A stretch of 64,000 nucleotides of DNA from Henckelia pumila. Taxonomy: Eukaryota; Streptophyta; Magnoliopsida; Lamiales; Gesneriaceae. The notes beneath the pieces were generated by a model. It ran no database searches, was not told where the DNA came from, and saw only the letters and a list, made by a program, of their open reading frames with translations. Within the stretch, counting starts at the first letter, position 1. The number at the start of each line of letters is the position of its first letter. The stretch spans positions 124,001-188,000 of the forward strand of contig NW_027331840.1 in the NCBI RefSeq assembly GCF_033568475.1, read 5' to 3'. Positions 11,003 through 23,461 of the stretch are shown piece by piece. The translations under genes were made by a program, and so were the position numbers.

Positions 11003-11131
11003 AATTCATATTGATTCTTACAAGTAAAATCACGATTTTTTTCTTGGACATCTCTAATGTGAAAATAAATAAGAAATAATGGATACAACCTTAGTATAAT
11101 GCCATTAGGCAGTGACTAGTAAGATTTTGAC
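11003..11131. repeat. direct repeat, copy 2 (partner 7707-7858)
   Basis: Near-identical to 7707-7858 apart from a missing stretch of about 22 bp before ACTAGTAAG. It lies about 470 bp upstream of the NLP start codon. Confidence 0.9.
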
Positions 11132-11543
11132 ACGATTGTATTCTTTATTTATTTATTTATTTTAAGTATTTAGCCTTTCATGATTATCTAATGCGTTCGT
11201 ACAAGCAAATAAAACATTATTAATGTTGTCTATACAGGTTGAAGGTTGAATATGTCGAATATCAAAGAAAATTGGAGTTGATGGGGGTTGCCTTTTTTAT
11301 CTAAAAACCAGCTCCTACACCTATTGAAAAGGCACTAAACTGAATGGCAAATCAAAACAAGAAGAAGACGGGCTCTTTGTGGTCCGACCCACAAATTTTT
11401 TCTTTAATGATTTATTGAGTTTGGCTTGGGGTCATTTAGCTGTTTGGACCCCGGTTTCTAACTTCTCAGATAATCAATAGACTTGGATGTGTAATCGATG
11501 GAACATGCAAGTGAAAACTATATATATATACACACACACACAC

Positions 11544-11552
11544 ATATAAATA
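11544..11552 (+). promoter_or_regulatory. probable TATA box of the NLP gene
   Basis: TATAAATAC lies 55-63 bp upstream of the ATG at 11607, after a (TA)n(CA)n run. It would place transcription start near 11575-11580 with a very short leader. Inferred from position and sequence only. Confidence 0.45.
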
Positions 11553-11606
11553 CACTATTGAATCATGCATCCCATTTGAGATCCTTTTCCAAAATTTATT
11601 TGTGTG

Positions 11607-14511
11607 ATGAAAATGGGAGAGGAATCGGGGAGGTTCGATGGTGAAGAGTATTCAGCTGTTGCTTTCATTGAATATTTTCAGGATCATAACCTGTGTTTGT
11701 TGCCAAAACAAAGTCAACCACTAGACGAGCCGCGCAGGTATGGTTGGATTTGCTGCGGCTCAGAAGGTGATACATCATATGTACATGGATCGCACGAACG
11801 AAGCAAAATCCAACTTTTGGTTCAAGAGATAACCAAATGGCGCTGGAAAGACATCTATTTAGTACAGTTTTGGGCACCTATAATGGTTGCAAGCAGGCCT
11901 TGTGTATCAACCTCAGACCAACCATTTGCTGTTGATTCTCTGTGGAAAGGTCTCTGCCGCCACAGAAAGCATTGCATGGAGCATGATCAGTCTCTCGTTG
12001 ATGGAGGAGGAAAAGAAGAGGACATAGGTCCCCTCAGACGTGTATTCAAAAAAAGGTATCCCGAATCCACCCCCGACCTACGCCTCTACTCTTCGAAGAA
12101 GTACTCTCTGCAAGATCATGCTGCACTTTGCGGGTTGAGAAGATACATGGCTTTTCCTGTGTTTGATCCGCTTCAGGACCAATGTATCGGAGTACTTAAG
12201 GTTCTATCACCTTGTAGGGGATTCATGGCATATGCAGACTTTCGAACAATTGAACTAGCACTAGAGGTGAGCATAACGATTATTTAGTGCACCCTCCAGT
12301 CTTCATTAAAGACCAATTAAGACAACACAGTTTTTGCTATCATACGATTAATATATCTGAAATTTCAATAAATTATAGTTTTTGGTATAGGAACAGATGT
12401 TCGGCCCTAAAATTAGTCTGCGTAAAGCTAACAATCGCTAGCTCTACGTTACTTGTGTAAAATTAGTCACCAAAATTTTCCTCATTTCCCTATGTGGCAT
12501 ACCAATAGCTTGTGAATCTGGCATTTGAGATGATGACCTTTTTGACAAATGCACTGAAAATTGAATCCTTGACTAGCAAAGCACCTCATTTGGATTGTAG
12601 AGTTTGCAGTTGTCGACTGTCTGAAAATGAGAAATGACGAATCAAAAGCAGTAATTGTTTTCACTGTTGGATAGCTAAACCATTAAAACTTGGAGCTTTA
12701 GGTGATATATGGTTCGATATAATTTAGTTAATTGTCCTAGCTATCAACTCTAATGTTTGGTACAACTAGATATGACCCCACACCTCTCAATGATTCTTTA
12801 ACTTTTACATACCCTTCTATTTTGTACCACATGTATTGTTTCCTCTTCTCAAGTTTGATTATTCATTACTCTTGTCATGAATCATATGAAATAATCATTT
12901 ACATGCAGGCAGCTAATCTGAGATCAACTCACATCAACTTCTCACCATGTTTACTATCAGGAAGCCTGCTGAATTTAAATGTAACTAGTTTTGTATCTGT
13001 CAGAGACAAGAGTGAATAAAGCATAGTACAAATTACATGTGAATTTTTGCCTGATCCTGAGTTCTAAATATTTATCTTTTCAAATGAATATGTTCTCAGA
13101 TTTCTGAAGCTCAGAGATTAGAACTGAGCGAAATCAAGGAAATGCTTCAACTCCTGATCCAGTTACCTCAGCTAAATCTAGCACAGATCTGGATCCCTTG
13201 CTCGCAATGTGCTAAGTCAAGTATTCACACTGGATGCATGGACCAAGCGACATTCATCACTAACGAGAAGAAAAACGACTGGGATCTTTCTCAGTTTCTT
13301 GCAGCATGTCAATTGCATCGAGTACAAGCTGGAAATGGAGTTGCTGGAAGGGTATTGTCATCGACAAGTTGTGTTTTTGCCAAAATTTATGTGATTTTAG
13401 CATAACCGAGTTCCCTCTGGCACATTATGCCCGAGAAGCTAAGTTAACAACGAGTTTTGCTATTTGTCTACAGAGTATTCACTCTGAAACTAACATCTAT
13501 GTGATAGAGTTCTTTATAAATGCTAGCAATGGATCTAAAGGAGGGTATCCATGGTCATTTATTCACTTTCTACTGCCAGTACTGGAGATGAAACTCGGAA
13601 GTTTTAAGGTCGCATCTGGGCAACAACTAGGAGGGGAATTAATAGTTGAGGTTCTTGAAATTTACAAGGAGAATGACATTACTTTAGTTGAATTAGACCA
13701 GCCAAAACTATATCCATTTAAATTTGAATTCACTCAGCATGGTCATGATATGGAGCAGCAACTTTTGGAAACTCAGGTAAACTCTCTGTCTACCGGAAAT
13801 GTGGGGAAATTGGAACAGAAATATAGTATTGTGGCTCAAGATTCAGAAAAAGGGGCAATGCCAAAGAAAGCAAATAGGAAACGAAATGCCATAAGTTTCA
13901 GCATTAGTTACGACGTTCTTAAACAACACTTTGGGAAGAGACTTGGAGATGTGGCGGAAGAGCTTGGAGGTGCGTATTAACTAAATTTCGGTCACATCTC
14001 TTTCTAGATAAAAATCTATATGTCGGGTTGCATTCCTATATCTGCAGTTGGCAAATCGACACTAAAGCGTGCATGTAGAGACTGTGGCATCCATAGATGG
14101 CCATCTAACGATAAAAACAAGAAGAGCCCATTCCTATTTGAAGCAACAAATACTACACACTGTGTTCCAAGCAATGGTTCATTTCCCAGTTCCCCTATAC
14201 GCCCAAACGTGGAAAACAATGGAAATTTTACAAGGATCCAGCCGGAGACCAAAGCGCTGATTATGAAGGCAAAATTTGAAGATGATGTTATAAAATTTCA
14301 GTCTCATATGTCATCAAGAATGGAAGAGCTGGAGGAACAAGTTGCCCGAAAACTGAAGATTGAGATCGGAAGTTTTAAATTGAAGTACTTGGATGAAGAT
14401 GGACAGTGGATTTTATTAACTTGTGACGAAGATTTGCAGCTGGGTTTGATGACTTTGGCATCAGAAGGTAAGACTCCTATTCAACTGCAGGTTCAATTGA
14501 TGTGCAATTGA
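11607..14511 (+). CDS. NIN-like protein (RWP-RK + PB1) with a reading-frame break
   Basis: NIN-like (NLP) transcription factor, the nuclear family that mediates nitrate responses. Exons: 11607-12266, 12909-12980, 13100-13969, 14048-14511, all GT-AG. Blocks in order: N-terminal GAF-like region (LVQFWAPI, YSSKKYSLQDHA, FPVFDP); a second conserved block (IWIPC, GNGVAGR, FPLAHYA, FAICLQS); the RWP-RK helix (ISYDVLKQHFGKRLGDVAEEL) split by the 78-bp third intron, as in other NLPs; and a C-terminal PB1 domain (KAKFEDD...YLDEDGQWI). In exon 3 the frame breaks near 13370-13376 (GTTGTGTTTTT): the upstream frame ends at TAA 13403-13405, while conserved sequence continues in another frame, as if two bases were added. 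Unbroken length would be about 687 aa; as written about 345 aa without RWP-RK and PB1. The RWPxRK signature reads RWPSND. The GTG at 11604 is not taken as start. Dying gene or sequence error. Confidence 0.88.
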
Positions 14512-15142
14512 ACTCCTTTTGCTTCTCATCACATGCAAAATAATATTTGGATATTTTAGATGTGAGACATTTAAAATTTATTCAGTAGCATATTAGGCTT
14601 ATTAGCAGATAGATTCCGGAAGAAGATTGGAAATAACATATAAAGTTGATAGGGATGATGCCATAAACAGAGCAACACACAAAAGCAATTGCAGGTTGCT
14701 GCAAATACATGTTCTCCTTAGGCACTGACTTTAGTTGATGAATCCTTAGTAAGTATTTCAAATTAAGTCTTTTATTTCAACAAAATGATCACGAATAAGA
14801 AAAATTAAGAACAAAAAACCAAAAAAAGTCATATACCTAACCGGAAGAGAATTTAGCCACTAAAAAGTGTTGCATGGAAGTTGAACAGGGAAATTATAGT
14901 TTGGTACACAGTATATAGCACTCTTTACAAAACAAAATTCACAACATATTTTTGGGTTGAAGTGCAATGACGCTACTTATTTCAGAGGTAAACTACTTCT
15001 ATTAGGGACTTGGATGACATGCTTTCCAGGATTTCCAATGTTGTGATACCTCCATAACCATTTGCTAAAAGACTTCCAGAGATACACAACATAATGCCCC
15101 TTATTCGTTCGTGGAAGAGAGGAAATCGTACCAGGTCATGTA
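14512..15142. other. intergenic between convergent NLP and AAA ATPase genes
   Basis: No further exon is seen. The two genes are tail to tail, so both 3' UTRs must lie in this stretch of about 630 bp. Confidence 0.6.
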
Positions 15143-17233
15143 TTACAGGAAGTAGGATAGTTGCTCTTTCTTCCTCGAACCACCTTCACCATAGCATTCG
15201 TTCCATTGCTTTAATTCATTCATTATGGAACCCTCAGCTGCAAAGCTAGCTGCAACCTGTGGCAATATGTAGAAAGTTCATCACATGAAAAACAAATTGG
15301 AATCAAGAATTCTGGAGACTAGAATAGACGCTTCCTATCAATGGCTTAGGCCTTTTCTCACAATTGAAAGAAAAGGAAAGGAGATCTATCTTCGCAATAT
15401 TCAACAACTTACGAGTACAATATCAAAATTTTCAGGAGCTTTAGACTTTCATATACCATCATCAACGATGATAAAACTATACATATAATCCAAATCGCAA
15501 ATCTCGGGTGAACGGACAGGAGAACGAATGGCTGTCAATAGTAATTTTAGGACCAACATATGAAATTCAAAGAAATTAATTACAAAGAGACAATTTATGT
15601 TGCAATTTCTTTCAAACTGATAAATAAAAAACTGAATGGCCGGTTGGGTTCTGCAATGAAGCACTTTCTTAAACTCCACAACAGGGAACAACACGTATGA
15701 CGTAACCAAGCTTTTCAAATTTGCTTAACTGATGGGTCTCAAATTTGGCCCATCAAATCAATTAGGTCCAATTGCAGCAATGAAAACTTTGCTTTTTTAC
15801 AAAAGGTTTCCTTTTTCAAATTTTATACGATATATTAACAGTTCTTTTAATAGATAATTAGAACTACCATACCTGATTTTTGGCTTCCTTAAAATCTTCC
15901 ATGTTTAGTGGCCTGATAGTGATAGTTCTTTCCTTCTTATCATCTCTAGTAGAAGCATCTTCACTTTCCCCTTCAGCTCTACTCTTCTTTTTCTGTTATA
16001 AGTGAAAAGCATATGACATGTTAGGAAAATACTGAAACAAATAGACAATGAATAGCTTGCATTAAGTAACAACTTACTCGATCTTTTAGCCTCTCTTGTT
16101 GTATTAACTCACGTACTGGTCGATACGCAGCAGTCATGCACAAGTTCTATTTAATTAACATTTTTCTTAGACATTGAAAAGATACGATTAATCCATATAG
16201 TAAAACCAAAAGCAGCTCAAGAAACCTTCAAATCACTTCCAGTGTAGCCTTCTGTCATTCTTGCAAGTTCTTTCAAGTTTAATCCTTCATCCACTCTCTC
16301 CTTTGTCAATAATGTCTTCAAGATCTTTTCTCTGTTCTCCGCAGATGGTAAACCAACCAAGATTCTGTAATAAGAGTGACAATTCTCAAATAAATGTGCC
16401 ACAATATGAGAAAAACCTAGCCTGATCGGCACTCATAAAGGTTGAGTTTTTTAAATCACCGAAAAGATGTTGAAAGATTTGCCACGTCACAACAAAGCCT
16501 TAAGAGGATTTATGAAGTTTAATAAAACTGAAACCAAAAAATAAAAATACAAAAACCGGAACCTTGATCTGGCATCATTTTACTCAAACCTAGTCAATTT
16601 TTAAAAATGACAAGTATTGGCATATAGGCACACACCTTCTCTCAAAGCGTCTAATGATTGCTTCATCGAGATCAAATGGCCTGTTTGTTGCAGCAAGTAC
16701 CAGTATTCTTTCACCAGGTTTTGACAATAATCCATCCCAGTGAGTCATGAACTCATTCTTTATCTTCCGCATGGCCTCATGCTCCCCTGCTCTATTCCGC
16801 TGTCCAAGCATGCTGTCAACTTCATCAATGAATATTATTGTTGGTGCGACCTTGGCTGCGAGAGTAAACAAGGCTCGAACATTCTTCTCATCTTCTCCAA
16901 ACCACTTAGATGTGATAGTAGACATAGAAACGTTAATGAAACTAGCTCCTGCTTCATTAGCTATTGCCTTGGCCATCATAGTCTTCCCTGTGCCAGGTGG
17001 CCCAAAAAGCAATATCCCTCGGCATGGCTTCAGAAGGCCTCCTTCAAAAAGATCCGGTCTTCGAAGAGGTAGCATGACTAGTTCCTGGAGAGATTCTTTG
17101 ATCTCATCAAGAGCACCTATGTCTGCAAATGTCACCCCAATTTCATTTGCTGGTATAACTTCTGGTCTTATGCGCTTCTCGAATTCATTGTCTGGAGGAT
17201 CTTCCTGGTGGAATATAGAAAAGAAACTGCCAC

Positions 17234-17283
<50 letters not shown>

Positions 17284-20200
17284 GCTCAAAATTTGCACCT
17301 ACATATGGTTGACATAATTCAAGCCAAATGCAATAGAGATAAAATTTGGACATGGACAGGAGAGCCATGACATCAGGCACACAAAGATACCACCAAAGGT
17401 TTTAAATGACCTTGTATTGCAGAATTAAGAAACAACATAATAAATTGAACAATATTTGTTGTTCAGAAGGGATCTCCTAAATCACATGAATACATGGAAC
17501 TGACTGAAATGCCTTACTGGAGTTTTTGAAGCCGGTTGGTCTTCACTCTTGTTTTCATGTTCAGTGGTTTTGCTTCTTGTTTCCGGCCCTGATCTTACAA
17601 CTTCCCCATCTGAAGCACCCTATGATTCGAGGACCTCATGATCACATAAAAACGTTCCTTCTGATACAAGCATTACTAGCACTAGCTGTGAATTAAAGGG
17701 AACCAACCTTTGATGTTTCAGCTTGGGCTTCAAGCTTTATTGCATCGTTTTCATCAGATTTACCTTCCTGAAATATACTCAATCCATGGGACAAACTAAT
17801 AGAAAACCAAAAAAATAAGTCAGGGTTTTTACCACGTTATAAACCTTGGAAATACAGAATTAAGAGGAAAACAGTCCACCTCGTGGATGATATAACAAGT
17901 TTTCCATTTCTGTATTCAGGTTCCTTAGTATTCATAAGATGGTATGAAATAGCTGACACCACAATTTCTTCGATAAAGTTGCTAAGAACTATTGTGTCAG
18001 CCAAACATATAGAACCCAGATCATCGCAATCAAGGTCATTTGCAGAGAGCACCTCAATAATGTGATTCCTGTTGTCCTGATAATTAATCATCTTCATATC
18101 CTCCTCCAGCTGAGACTTCCAGCTCACAAGATGATTTTCATCTTCCGGGGGTCTAATTTCAATGTTGTACGAGAAGACGGATGATACCCTCTCATCTACT
18201 ACTCTAAAATCATTTTCGGGAGCAACCATTCTTGAACCTAGGATGAGAATGGAACCAGATAATTTCTTCAACATTTTCTGGAACAAGATAAAAACTCTCT
18301 GCGATTTGCATAGGAGTTTCTCAACGTCCCTAAGATAAACGACAATCGGACTGACTTTTGATACTTTTACTAGAACCTGAAATATTAAGTATTAACACTT
18401 AATTGTAAATACAAAACCTTTGCAAGTTCAGACCAATGGCAAGGTATTAAACAGACCGTTATAACATGCGAAATTTATCTGAAACAATACCTTGTAAAGT
18501 GTCTGTATGAAAAGCTTATCATCAAAACACCAACTGCTTGTTCGCTTGAGTGGAGCTGAAAAGAAAAAAATAAATATTAAGCAAAGAGAGAGAGCTTCAA
18601 ATATCAAACGTGAACTGTTCAGAGCAATCCTCAACCAAACATTTTAGGACACCCGAATACTTGTTCCTTAGAAGTTCAGATATTTATACTAGAATTTATG
18701 TCAATACCCTTGAAAACATCAGATTAAGATTTCAGTCCAAAAGTTTCATCTTAGTGAAATTTGTTTGTAAACAAAGAATTCATGATCTGTTATCGTTCTT
18801 CAAAATCATTAACTTAAGACCTGACGTCGTAGGTGCACCAGTTGAAGCAAGGTTGTTCATGTTTTCTGAGGCAGAGAAATTTCTTCGCAGCTTTGCTGCA
18901 GTCGAGCCTTCATGTCCACTGCATATACAGATGCATGTGATAACTATTGTAAGTTACACAATGAGCAGGACATAACAATTAGTACTGAAGCATATATCAC
19001 GCACTTTGATCCGAGATCAACTCCACTGCTTTGCCTTCGTAACTTGCCTGAAAGGGAGTAGAATTATTGATTGAAAATGGAAAAAAAATATTTGAAACAA
19101 AGTATCGGCAGTCCCTTAAAAAAATAGTGTTTTAGCAGTTGATAAGGAGCTGGGAAGCCATCTAGATTCAGAATGTGTTTTTTATAACGCACTTGAAATG
19201 CCGGGGGAAATAGGTTTTCCTTGATGTGGGGAATAGTGCCTCTATTTAATGTTTGCATGCATCATCAGCAAAACGTGCATCATACTTGAATTATGCTGCA
19301 CGCATCTGGGATATTTCACATAAATACACTTGGCGAAATGATGACATACCCGTGTCTTCCTCCTTCTGTTGAAGAATTGAAAACGATCCAAATAATTCAG
19401 ATATTCTTCCCAAAGTCGTTTCAGATATAGACCTTTTAAAAGACTACAGCAGAGGTGTTAGCAGAAGGGGAAAAAAATTATGCTCGATTTGCAACTAACA
19501 AGCCATTTTTATCTCCATCCTGGAAGTGGAAAAAAAGCTGGTGTACAAATAATTTGACCAGGGGTGGGTGGATGAGATATTTTCAGCCAACTTACATCTT
19601 TGGCATTAGGATTCCCGTACTTGCCCTGAATCTGTAAAACCAACCAATAATTGATCAGCAAACAAAATCTAAAGATGATGCCTACACGACATCAGAAGGG
19701 AAACTCCAATTATTCCTTAACTCACCTTTAAAGAAAAATCAGTTACATCTAGCAACAGCAACTTGGCTTCAAAATACTGAGCTAAAGCTTTAGCAAGCAT
19801 TTGCTGATACAATTCTTAACAACGGAAGAGGCAGTCACATAAGACCAACATGTACCAGGAAAGGGGTGGGGTACTTGATGACAATCATAAGAAAATTTTA
19901 AGAGCTTACCAGCAGGTCCAGAGAGTAGTATTGTTTGACTTGCAGGAGAGAGATTCCGTGTGTGCTTGGCGAAGTCACCTTTCTTCAAATGAACAAAAGC
20001 TGCACTAGTCAATAAGGCCCTTGTTTGCTCACTACGATCATGAAGAGGCAGAATTATATCAGTACATTCAGATTTCAAGATTCGAATGCAATAACATGGT
20101 TAAATCATCAAAAAATTTCCAATATCAAATTGTGAGTAAAAAGAGGAGTTAATTTTAATGGATACTGAAAATTTCAGATCCATGAAATATAAGACTTTTT

Positions 20201-22034
20201 TTTCTAACCATAAAAATACAAGACTTGGGACACTATCTGTCATATAATAGCATATCATGTTCCCTTCAGAAAGTCTCATTAAATTAAAACAAAAGGAAGC
20301 TTTCAATAAAGAACAACTACAGATACAGACGGTGACCAAGTTTCAAATCGCAATGTGGCTACGTACGAGCAGCAGAGAGTCTCAATGAACGCTAAGTTGC
20401 TTCAGCACAACAAAACAGACTTTGGTCTCTCTCACTAAAATTAATAACAATCATGACTTGGTATTGGTTGAAAAGAAAAAATTTCGTCACTTGGTTTTGT
20501 CACAAATTACTTGCTTCTTATCACTGTCGCATTGGCACAAAGAAACAAAGGCAGAGAGTTCAAGCGAAATGAACCAAGATAACCCAGATACTGTGAAAAT
20601 AAGAAACCATTTCTTTGATGCTGGTCATCCGGATAACAAACGTTGAGGCTTTAACAACTAGCTCAGTCTAATAAATGGAAAAACGGATTGGATTTAAAAA
20701 ATACATCATCTTCGTTTTAGTCAGAACCAATCTGGATTCAAAGATGTTCTAGCTTTTTAAACAGAAGATAGAGTTTTGCTACGTAGTGGAAATGCAGCCA
20801 TTGGTTGACGAACAGGAGTATCCCCCAAAGAAGCAAGGCAGTATAATATGAATCATGACTTATGACCATGCAGACCATGTCCTTGCATTCATACTTTATG
20901 TCGATCTTTATCACAAACCAACAGTATATAATTCGGCACATCATAAATGAGAGCAGGCACTGAAGATCAGGAATTCAATTACCTACTTTTATCCTCAATA
21001 TATCAGAAATATACTGCAAAAGTTCTCACATCGTTCCAACTCGTCACATGAACAGTGCCTACACTGTTACTCATGAAAGTAGGTTAATCAGTGGGTCACT
21101 ACCAACTTGGGCAGAAAACAGGGCAATTACAATTTACAATGTCATAAACAATATTCCCACATACTATATCAACGTAAAACGAAAACAGAGTTATATAATT
21201 ATTTCGACAAATAAAGAAGATTTAACAAATAAATTTAAGAAGAAAGGACTTTATCCACACAATACAACAGCGGGTTGTCGGACCAAGAGGGACCATAATT
21301 ATAATTGGATTCAGCAAATATTTTGTTATGACCGAATGCTACATTTGCCCCCGATGATCATAATAAACATGGCTCCAGCGCAAGTGAAACGCAAGTATAA
21401 AAGGTGGATTTAATCAGCCTACCAAAGCCACACAAGTGGTAACAAAATTAAACTAAAATAAATGGCACATAATTTCACAAGAGCTGATCTGTTTGGAGAA
21501 TACAAGCAACCCGACTTGATCCATTTAAAAATATTATTATTATTATTTTTAATTAAAAACTATTACTTTCAAATGATCCGTCACTTCAGAATATTACAGA
21601 CCATGTCTTCCACTTAGTGTCAATTGAAATATATGGCATAAAAAGTAGTCCACATGTTTGTATGCAAGCGACAATAACCCAAAAAAAAAAAAAAGAGCAA
21701 ATCAAATTTAGTGGCTTAATCAGACTGCTGGGAAAGCTAATGCTTTCTGCTCTTTCCGCCAGAAATATGATTGGGAAATGGAAACATAAGGAAAAGCGAT
21801 GTACTGAATCAACCTTAGGTAGTACGGAAACTGATCGAAGGAGACGTTGCTATCTCTTCCGTCGATGATGAGACTTAACATCTCCTGCTCCATTAGATGC
21901 GGCGTAACACCGGCAGAAGTCGAAACCCCACCGGCCCATCTGCTGACGGCTTCAGATCCCGAAGCCAAACCAATCCCCACACCTACTCCAATCCCCACTC
22001 CCAAAGCCGACATGAACATTTGTTTCGATTCCAT
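15143..22034 (-). CDS. DAA1-like: DAA1-type AAA ATPase, 821 aa, 16 exons
   Basis: Large plant AAA ATPase of the At1g64110/At4g28000/At5g52882 group, probably membrane-associated. Exons (minus): 22034-21814, 20031-19910, 19814-19726, 19631-19596, 19443-19350, 19047-19005, 18918-18821, 18555-18491, 18376-17880, 17795-17708, 17619-17518, 17204-16636, 16364-16226, 16146-16078, 15992-15873, 15256-15143. All are GT-AG and phases join to 2466 nt. A Gly/Val-rich hydrophobic segment (about residues 9-25) is a possible membrane anchor. The first half holds a degenerate ATPase-like region (ILLSGPAG, LLLLDVTDF, VVYLRDVEKLL, LILGSR). The second half is an intact AAA module: Walker A GPPGTGKT (553-560), Walker B IIFIDE (608-613), sensor-1 ATN (657-659), arginine fingers RRFERR (670-675), C-terminal KKEQLSYFL. 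Length matches the family (about 820-830 aa). Intact and presumably functional; client unknown. Confidence 0.95.
17236..17281. repeat. (GA)n microsatellite in an intron of the AAA ATPase gene
   Basis: About 23 GA units lie between exon 11 (ends 17518) and exon 12 (begins 17204). On the gene's sense strand this is a (CT)n run ending about 30 nt before the acceptor of the exon that carries Walker A and B. Confidence 0.95.
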
Positions 22035-22727
22035 TTCTCACAAACTCTCACGCTCCACAAAATTTCCAACAAGACCGCGCCAGGGGAAAAAAAAAGTTAC
22101 TCTTTTCACGGCTTTGGATAAATACACTATGACAGGATTACATAAATGAGAGCGTATAATTTCCTCGTATGAATAAACTGGACGGGAACTAGAACCAGCG
22201 AAGTAGGCGAGCGACAGCGTTTTACAAGTCTTTCATATGACGGTGTAGGTGTGATGGAACAGCGGAGGCACAGCTGAATCAGAGTACCGATGGTGGCGGC
22301 TGGAGGTGGTTACTGGTTATGCATTCACTTTCAATAAATGGCGGTTCCTTTCCTCGGCTTTCTGGTTCTGCAACTGAGAGAGGGGAGACGTGGGACCCAT
22401 CACAGAGTGTGACGTGTTACCTTCGACGGCTACGATTTGCGCTGAGAAACTATTGTTTTGATATGATGACACGTTATTTATTCTCTGCAGCAGTCGGCTC
22501 ACAATTTTGATAGGTGTGACTATTTACTTTATATATTTATATATTATAATATAATATAATATAAAATATAATATTGCTTGATTTTAAATATTTTTTTATT
22601 TAAATATATTTCAAAAGGCCCGTACTAAAAAATTAAGAATATTAAACAAGATTTTCAAATTTTAATGAAGGTAACAAGACTATTTTTTAAATGTTTTTCG
22701 TAGGATAACTGTCATCCAACCTAAGGA
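22035..22727. other. upstream region of the AAA ATPase gene
   Basis: The 5' UTR and promoter of the minus-strand ATPase gene lie here. About 22150-22500 is GC-richer than the AT-rich DNA beyond it. No further gene is recognised. Confidence 0.55.
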
Positions 22728-22736
22728 CAATACTTC

Positions 22737-22925
22737 GGGTGAGATTATGCTGCATCTGGAGTAAAACTCCAGGTGCAGTATAACCCTTAGATCAATAGGA
22801 CCCACATATTTAGCACACCTGGTGGAGCTTAAGCCCTTGGATCAAGAGAAGTCCCACATGATAACATGTGGGTCGGCTTAAGCTCCACCAGATGTAGCAC
22901 ACCTGGTGGAGCATAGTCTCACCCT
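22737..22925. mobile_element. Mutator-type MITE, 9-bp TSD CAATACTTC
   Basis: A 189-bp element flanked by identical 9-bp repeats CAATACTTC (22728-22736 and 22926-22934), the duplication length of Mutator-like elements. The ends are inverted: left GGGTGAGATTATGCTGCATC, right (reverse strand) AGGGTGAGACTATGCTCCAC. The interior holds further hairpins, including CCCACATG..CATGTGGG and copies of CACCTGGTGGAGC / GCTCCACCAG. It is non-coding. Confidence 0.88.
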
Positions 22926-23004
22926 CAATACTTCACTTGTGGAGTACTATTTTAAGATTATTAATATTAAAATTTTCCAATCGGTATATTTATCAGAGCC
23001 TTCC

Positions 23005-23437
23005 TGATGGGTTTTTATCCAATTTAACTTTCTCCCGGGCCCAAGCCCAATGACTCAATCCATATGGGTCACATTTTACTCCGATATTTATTTAGACACT
23101 TTATCAAGGCCCATAAATACCTAAAAGCCCATAAGAGTCTCAAACCCATGAAACTCTCTGACTATCTATAAATAGTTTCAAGTTATCTTATTATTAAGGT
23201 GCGCACTCTATAATCACATGCTCTGGTTCTCTAGAACTTTTATTGGGCAAATACTGACTTGAGCGTCGGAATGTCTTCGCCGGAAAACCCCCGCGCCACT
23301 CACTTTGCTTTGTGATGCAGGTAACAACTCACGAAGTTCGGTCTTTGGAATAGTTCAAGTATTAATCCAATCATCCGGATCTCTACAAATCACCCTGATT
23401 CTCTCTAATCGGGTGATATCAATTTTTGGCTACATCA
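23005..23437 (+). repeat. 5' LTR of the gypsy remnant, with TATA box
   Basis: Starts TGATGGGTTTTTATCC and ends GGCTACATCA. A TATA-box-like CTATAAATAG at about 23166-23175 is correctly placed for the LTR promoter. It contains repeated 'ggcccaagccca / aggcccataa' motifs common in plant gypsy LTRs. Confidence 0.75.
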
Positions 23438-23461
23438 GCTTGGCGCCGTCTGTGGGAGATT

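Noticed and set aside
13352-13400. 49-nt GT-AG intron that might remove the NLP frame break
   Set aside because: Too short for a plant intron, deletes a conserved segment, and joins the exons in the wrong frame.
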